Assembly: GCA_021234155.1 (NCBI GenBank)
Contig: JAJEKV010000005.1
Coordinates: 16,538,089 to 16,602,088 of the forward strand
Direction: 5' to 3'
Length of the DNA: 64,000 nt
From: Isoetes taiwanensis
Lineage: Eukaryota; Streptophyta; Lycopodiopsida; Isoetales; Isoetaceae
Position 1 is the first letter of the stretch. Each line of letters opens with the position of its first letter. The notes beneath the pieces were generated by a model, which saw nothing but the letters and a program-made list of their open reading frames with translations, ran no database searches and had not been told where the DNA came from. Positions 57,453 through 64,000 of this stretch are shown one piece after another. The position numbers and the translations under genes were made by a program.

Positions 57453-60400
57453 AATCAGGTTTTTCTTAGCTCCTATAAATCGTAGCTCTATTCCAGCCTT
57501 AATTAAGATTATATTTAAGATCATAGTTCCCGGCATCACAGAATAATATCGTCCTGCATTTGAGACGTGATTTACCTTGCCATGCCATATTCTCACTTTA
57601 ATAAAGACCAGCATGCCTATTTGCCAGAGTTTGCTCTGTAATCTGTGCAAATTGCTGTAGATGTGGTTTCATTAGTGCTAGCTGCAAAGGCATGTGCAAT
57701 GCATTCTTAAGTAATTCAACTCAATGCACCAGCATATGGCTATGACTCTTTTACATTAATTCTTGGAATTTAAAGGACCAAAACATTCCCCTTTGCTTTG
57801 ATGTTGGGCACTGACACATCGTAATGTAGTGCTCTAGTGAGAATTTTGGGGTGACTGTTTAGGACAACATGGTAGTCAATCCACATTTTGATCTACATAC
57901 CTTAGAATCATTTGCTGCTGATGTGTTGCAGAACCAAAACTTCTATATGAAAACGCAACATTTTTGTATTTCTAATGTTGTTAGGCCTCGGTTCTTCAGC
58001 CTGCCATTTCCTTCCTGGGTTTACCTTAATCAAGTATTATCAGCTCATTGTTTGCAAAATGATAAAGAGCGTATATGTGCTGGCACAAGATCAATTCTTG
58101 GTTCGTTTTTGAAGTTATGATGGTGCATATTGCAGCCTGCAGCGGCCTGCTATTGCTGAAAGCTTAATAAAAGTAAAAACTATTTTTTTTCAGCCTGTTA
58201 TCTTAGTGAGTTCGATGTTTTTCAATTTTTTTTAACCACTGGCTTTAGAGACACAGACCTCTTCTCTTGTGTCCCCTTGCGCCACAACTTCTCAAGCTGC
58301 AATTAAATTTGATATATCTGCTTTATCAATTTGTTGAACATTTTAGTTATCCTTGACCAGAACTGTGCTCAATGTGCCTTGCAAAACTGAGTTGCCTTTG
58401 CCATACAGATCAATTGAACTGCTGCAGATACTCTTTTTCTTTGATTTCGGTATCTACTTGCCTTTTGCAATGGCAATGAGATATGAAGGATAGGCAATGT
58501 TTTACACCATTTGTAACCACCTGATCAATTACAGCTAATTATCACAAGATGCATGTAAACTTCTTTGGCACGTTATCTAAGCACTCATTATCAGATACTT
58601 TGGATCAAATCCTTGAGCTTTGTCTAAGTTGCCTCTTGAGGAGCAATGTGGACATATATCAGATGTCAATGGAGGCAGCCTCTTAAAATTCAAAGAAGAA
58701 TTTATTTCATTTAAGTCTCCATTGTCTTGCTGCTCTGTTATTTGCATGTTCAGCAAGAAACATCTCATTTTCGTTATTACATAATCTCTGCAATTGCATC
58801 AGAAGATATTAGTCATATTATGTTTAGGCCTCCGATCTTTTCTTGGATTATAGGGTATGTGCTTATACTCAGTATAATAGGATACCTCTGCATAATAGGC
58901 ATCCGCTAAACTATAGAGTTGGTGAATCATTCGGTCAATGTGTCTTCCCGTGGAGTTCCCTTGTCGGACCTTCATAGATTTCCATAGAAAACTCTATTTC
59001 ACTTTGTATCAAAGGCAAGACTGTATGAAGAATCATAATATCTTAGACAACTTATGAAACAAACAAACAATTGTTAGGACTGCTAAGAACATCCACATGA
59101 ATCTTTGGAGCTTATGACAAGCAGGTTTGCTAATGCACCATATTGTGCTTGGATATGAATGCAAGGGAAGGAGACACAGAGAAGGAGGACCCTAACTGAA
59201 GTTATTTATGCCCTTTAGAACTTGGTAGGAAGTAAAGGATTATGGATGGCACAATGAATACTATTCCATCAGGGGTCTAGAGGGGCCTTGCCTCTGCCCC
59301 TACTGTTGAGGTTTTCAATTTATGCATAGCCCCAATTGCACTCACGCATGCACTGGTTCGCCCCTGCAATCTCTTTGCTTGCAACCTCTTGTATTTTCCT
59401 GTCATTACATAGATTAGCACATTGGTTGTTCTTTTACCTGGTAAAACTGGCCATTGAACTAATGCGTGATTTGTTAATCTAAAATTAAATTCTAGTAAGA
59501 AATACAACCACATCTACTACCAGCTTCTACAAATTCCTGCTTTTAAATAACCATGATATATTATGAAAACAACAAAAATTGAAGGCCCAGTACAACGGCA
59601 TACAGTTCCTAGATGTGGTGTTACTATGATCAATGGTACATATTTATGTAAATGAGATTGAGATGCTGGTTTCTTAGTTGGCAGAGAGGATAAGCTGCCT
59701 CTCAATAGTACAAAATAGTACAGAAATGGTCGAGAGAAACGGCCTCTTGGCCTCTTGGCCATACAGTCCAACAATACAACGAGAACATCAATGCTTTGTG
59801 AGGGAGATGCCTAAGATTATTTACATTTAACTTTTAGCTTGTCTCATTTGGAGTTATGACGAGGCATATTGCTTTTTTGCAGAACTGAAGCCTGCAACAA
59901 CCTGCTATTGCTGAAAGCTTATCAAAACTAAGAGTAAGGGGTAAGAAATCATTGTTGTAGGGGCTTAATTGATGAAGGTTATCATTATTTTGATTCTATG
60001 TTACTAGATTATCTCTTTAGACCACTAGTAAATCATTAGGGATGCATGCTTTCACTTTTAGGCAGAGCAGGGAAAATAGATCCAGTTGTCGATTTTTTTA
60101 ATAAAATACCAATAGAGCCGATTTGTTGAGTTGGGCTGAATTCTTGGGATGTTCTAAGTGCCACGAGAAAAATGCACCTTAGATCATATGTTTGAGTTGC
60201 AATCTGGGCAGATGGGAGACAATTCTCATGAATTAGTTGGAATTATATGATAAACAAATGGAAAAGGATTCAGTGGATGAATGATCCTCTGGAAGGCAAG
60301 ATCCTTGTTGCTTATGGGAGTGAGGCTTCTTTCAATAAATTAAGATCATGAATGATATTAGGCTGTGCTATTGGTTTAGTAGCTGGGTTTACAGGTCAGG

Positions 60401-61330
60401 GAATATCCAGAAATAAGATTGCATACTCTGTGTGTCTCTGACTGCCAGCTATGGCAAATAAGAACTTCCTTCCTTTCTTAGTCAAGTATTCTGTTTGATC
60501 TCTCATAACTTGGGGGCATTACAGTTCGATATTTAATTTAAATTTTGGAGTGTTATCATTTCATGGAATTAATACTTTGGTTAAGTTGGATAAATCTGAA
60601 CGAGAAACTTGGAATGGAGATGTAGAAGGACGTCCTGGAGAATTGGATTTTGCCCTTCTAGCAAGAATTCTTGCTCCATAGATCTTTTTCCCAACAGAAG
60701 GAATTATGGCCTTTAATTTTTAGGTATATGCTGACATTCGACAAGGAGAGGGAGTGTAGGTCTTTCTTTGTTTTGGGAGAAAAGCCATCTCAGGAAAGAC
60801 AAGGCTCTCGTCATACATGGCATGGCAAATAAGCAGTAGTGTTGTAACTGCTTTTTTGCATAACACAATCGCCTGCACGAAATGCCTAAACGTTCTTCTT
60901 TCAACTGAAATGCAGGTAAGTCTACATCTCTATTCAACTTTTCTTTGTTTTGAAGCGCTGTTCCAACTAAACGCAGGGAAGTCCACATCTCTGTCGACTT
61001 CTTTTGTTTTGATCGCTGTTGATGTTTTGTTATCAAACTTTCATCATACTTTTCTTCTGCTGCCCATCTGCAAGAATCTTGCTGGAGACTTTAATGCTCC
61101 TATAGGTCGATGTAGAACTTGAAAATTCTATTTTAACAATTTTGGAGACTAATTTTATACATTGATGTGATTTTGTTTAAAAAATCATCTTGTATACCAA
61201 CCGTCTTGTTACTTTTTTATTGTTTTTATTGGACTTAAAACGCAAAAAAAAATGTATGTTTTAAAATTTCTACAACTCTTTTAATAATGGTTGATATGTG
61301 TTGTATAAAAAACATGATAAATTCCATAAT
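57453..61330. other. No gene recognised
   Basis: AT-rich DNA without a recognised domain. A phrase of about 65 bases ending CTGCTATTGCTGAAAGCTTA is present at 58111-58176 and, with a 12-15 base insertion, at 59851-59931. Confidence 0.4.
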
Positions 61331-61339
61331 AATGGTTGA

Positions 61340-63480
61340 TATGCAGCTCATTGTAGACAATGTCCACTAATCCCAAAAAAATAACCAAGAAATGCAAGTT
61401 TACTAACGCAAAAGAGGAGACAAAAAACTTGGAAAGATCCATATACAACCAAGTGCGCCTCATAGTTAGAAATAACCAAACATTATGAAAGTTAGAAGAA
61501 TGAAATTACCACAAAGAGAGTGCATTCTCTATACGTTTGTGGTATATGTAGTAGGTGTTATTTGGAAAAGGACATGATGGAATACAGAAGGACGCATCCA
61601 CATCTAATGAACAAGTTCGTCATGTATTCAAATTGTCATGCCAAAAACAATTTCAAACTCGCCATCATAGCATAGAAAGCACCTTAAAGACATCTTAGGT
61701 ATGGTAGAATACTGGGGAAATTCCATCATTAATATTTTACAATAGTTAGCAGCCCAAGATGGATTGAGATATCTGCTAATTGAAGAAATCATAAAAAAGA
61801 TTGATGAAACATCAACATAAGCGATTGCTATGTTGAATGTGAAACCTTATTCCATGTTTGGATGCAGATGTTCTTAAAAAATTACATACTTTTAGAAAAA
61901 GGATTATTGGTAATGTTCTCCATTATAGTTTAAAATATGAAGTTCAAAAAAGACATTCATTGCATGCCTTATATTGTGCTCTGGATAAAAAGCAAAGATA
62001 TCGATAGAGTAATTAACGAGATAGATGCTACAAGTTTCTCAATAGAGGACACACAAAAATGAATAGCAACATATGATATAAAGCATGCCACATTTCAAAA
62101 TCATATAATTGGTGTCAGATGCGTCTGTTGTTTAAGTTATGTAAAATATGACAGGTGCAGTTAGTGTTGTTTTTGTTGGATGTAGTAGTTCACATTGTGC
62201 TTAAGGCTCAGAACCTTCTGTTGCACCTCTACTAGTTTTTTTATTTTCATAGTTTTGATTCAAAAAAACTTAAACGGATAGCAAAGTACACAAAAGAAAA
62301 TTGATAATGGTTGTCTTTTCATTTATGCATCAAAATTATGGATGGCCTTTCGATAGCTTGTAAAATTTTGTTCGTATATGCACCTTCACCGCATTTCTAG
62401 ACCTTCGTAATTGTATACCTCTAGGATTTTTCAGAAGGAACACAAAGACTTCATCTTGTTGCAATTACTATTTTGCTTGGTGGCGTAAAGCATTACCAAA
62501 AAGGTTTCAAAAGCTTGTAAGTGTTGGATTCAAAAGGCTTGCAAATGTTGGAATGTGATCGTGGAATCATTTAATTGCAATTCCAAGGGCTCATTTACTA
62601 TACAAGCATCCACTAATCCCATATAAACGTGCACATCCTATTGGGAAGATTCAAGTGGAAAAAAAACTTGTACATTATCCATATACAAAATCCAGAGCCC
62701 TTTGGTTTGGAAGGTATAGCTAGAAGCTCTAGTTTTTGTGAAAAAACCACAAAGGTAGCCCTTCTTATATTCTTTTTTTTATGCCTAATTTCTTAAAGCA
62801 AGATGGAATTTATAAGTATCTTCCAGATCTTATTGAAACATGAAAGCATGCCTACTAGTCTACTTTTAAAACAGATTCAAACTTGCCAACAAAAAACTAT
62901 AAATACCTTGGTAAAAACATTTAAAGATGTTTAGATACTGAAATCTTTGTCTATATATTTAGGCAACACTTAAAATGATGCCCAAGATTACATTTAGATA
63001 TCTCACTTGGTGGATCAAATCATTCCTCCTCCGATAAGATAAAATATCATGTGTATGCATTCGTTTGGACTAGTCTTGCCCCCACCCTACTAGAAATTTG
63101 GTAGAAATCACAACCATTTGACATCTCTTTCTTCAAGTTATTTTAGCGTGAAAAATTTATTGATAGTTCTATTGACCATTCATTCCAGCCTTATATTGTG
63201 CTCTAGATAACCAACATAAATTACATGTGGTGGTAATCTTACATCTCAAACATTCACCATTTTATCATTTTGCTAGGTATAGTTTAAATTGTTATTCAAC
63301 GGGGTACTATACCCCTATTATTATTCTACGTGTTCATGATTGCAAATTGGATATAATGTAGGATCCTAAATACCTATGCAGTTGTTTTACAAGCTCTATA
63401 CAATAGACCTCAGTTGCCGATGTGGGTTGCTTTTGTTGGATGTAAATATGCACATTGTTTCAAGCCTTGCTTACTAGGCA
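61340..63480. repeat. Diverged direct duplication, about 1.25 kb unit
   Basis: Ordered matches between about 61340-62230 and 62600-63480: TGTCCACTAATCCCA with CATCCACTAATCCCA, ATCCATATACAA in both, GCCCAAGATnnnnTnnAGATATCT, CCTTATATTGTGCTCT, and TTTTGTTGGATGTA...CACATTGT. No protein could be read from either copy. Confidence 0.45.
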
Positions 63481-64000
63481 CTCTTCCTTTGGAACATGAA
63501 ACTAATCAAAGGAAGCGTGATTCGAAAAAGTCCTAACAAGGAAAAATGTCAAAAGAAATTTATTTCAATTTCTTTTGTGTGTGAAATCTTGTATATTCAC
63601 TTATCAATTTTATAGATGGCTACGTAAAATGGGAAAACAATGGATGGAGACCGGTTTGACCTTCGTATATGAATTGGAGAACTACATGAAGCTTCTTGGC
63701 AGCCATGCTATTCCTCATATATGTTTTAGACTTGATATCCTTACAAAATATTTTCATGCTTCTTTGTTGGAAAATCTTTTCATTATTCCCCTCGAATGTT
63801 GAAAGAAGACTAGGACTCAAATGTCCAAAATGAAGCGAAGGGCCCGCTACATAAAATGTATTACCTCAACTCACATCCCTGAGAAATTGTGCCGCTTGTA
63901 AATGATTCTAACAACTTTGTATTGTGGAATAGCTATTGTGAAAACTCTGGTTTTTTGGAGAAAGGACCCTGTTTATTTCTTTGTTTAGTATTTATGATTT
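63481..64000. other. No gene recognised
   Basis: The ORF at 63575-63802 and the minus ORF at 63820-63620 are without recognised family. Confidence 0.3.

Overview
This window is nuclear DNA from a land plant with a large, repeat-rich genome. The evidence is an intron-containing gene for a mitochondrial Hsp70, an intronless dirigent-domain gene, and many plant-type transposable elements (CACTA/Tnp2, Ty3-gypsy LTR, Ty1-copia, Mutator-like with SWIM finger, plant L1-type LINEs). The clade cannot be fixed from the sequence. The style of the repeats and of the MULE protein resembles gymnosperm or fern DNA, but this is an impression, not a result.

Layout. 0.03-0.92 kb: non-autonomous element with inverted ends and a hairpin just outside its right end, related to a head-to-tail pair at 18.45-19.36 kb. 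1.47-5.37 kb: CACTA element on the minus strand with a clear CACTA terminus, a CpG-rich subterminal array and a broken transposase. 5.4-8.4 kb: no recognisable gene. 8412-9970: a complete LTR (TGTGACG...CGTCACA). 9971-12031: 19-bp satellite that starts at the first base after the LTR. 12.03-12.8 kb: 5'-truncated LINE. 14764-15276: dirigent-like gene. 19.4-20.7 kb: non-coding poly(A) retroposon with 14-bp target duplication. 21.6-25.2 kb: two LINE remnants. 25.6-27.5 kb: interleaved direct repeats. 28397-30974: mitochondrial Hsp70 gene, five coding exons, 684 aa. 33.8-34.8 kb: TIR-flanked AT-rich element. 34.8-39.6 kb: decayed plus-strand LINE. 40.6-44.7 kb and beyond: decayed minus-strand Ty1-copia with a tiny LINE insertion. 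46.1-47.6 kb: decayed MULE transposase. 48.1-49.9 and 55.2-56.3 kb: arrays of an AAACACC-containing motif that is also found in the region next to the copia primer site. 52263-52705: foldback element with near-identical 108-bp arms. 57.2-64 kb: no recognisable gene.

Only the Hsp70 gene and probably the dirigent gene look like functioning host genes. They sit about 13 kb apart with no sign of joint function. Hsp70 would act in the mitochondrial matrix in protein import and folding. The dirigent-like protein would be secreted. Everything else recognisable is mobile DNA or its debris, and I saw no intact transposase, integrase or reverse transcriptase. The items most worth a second look are the inverted-end/hairpin elements in tandem, the block-wise CCAG/CCGT switch in the AAACACC arrays, the satellite that abuts an LTR end, the GC-AG intron in Hsp70, the 1.26-kb non-coding retroposon and the young foldback element.
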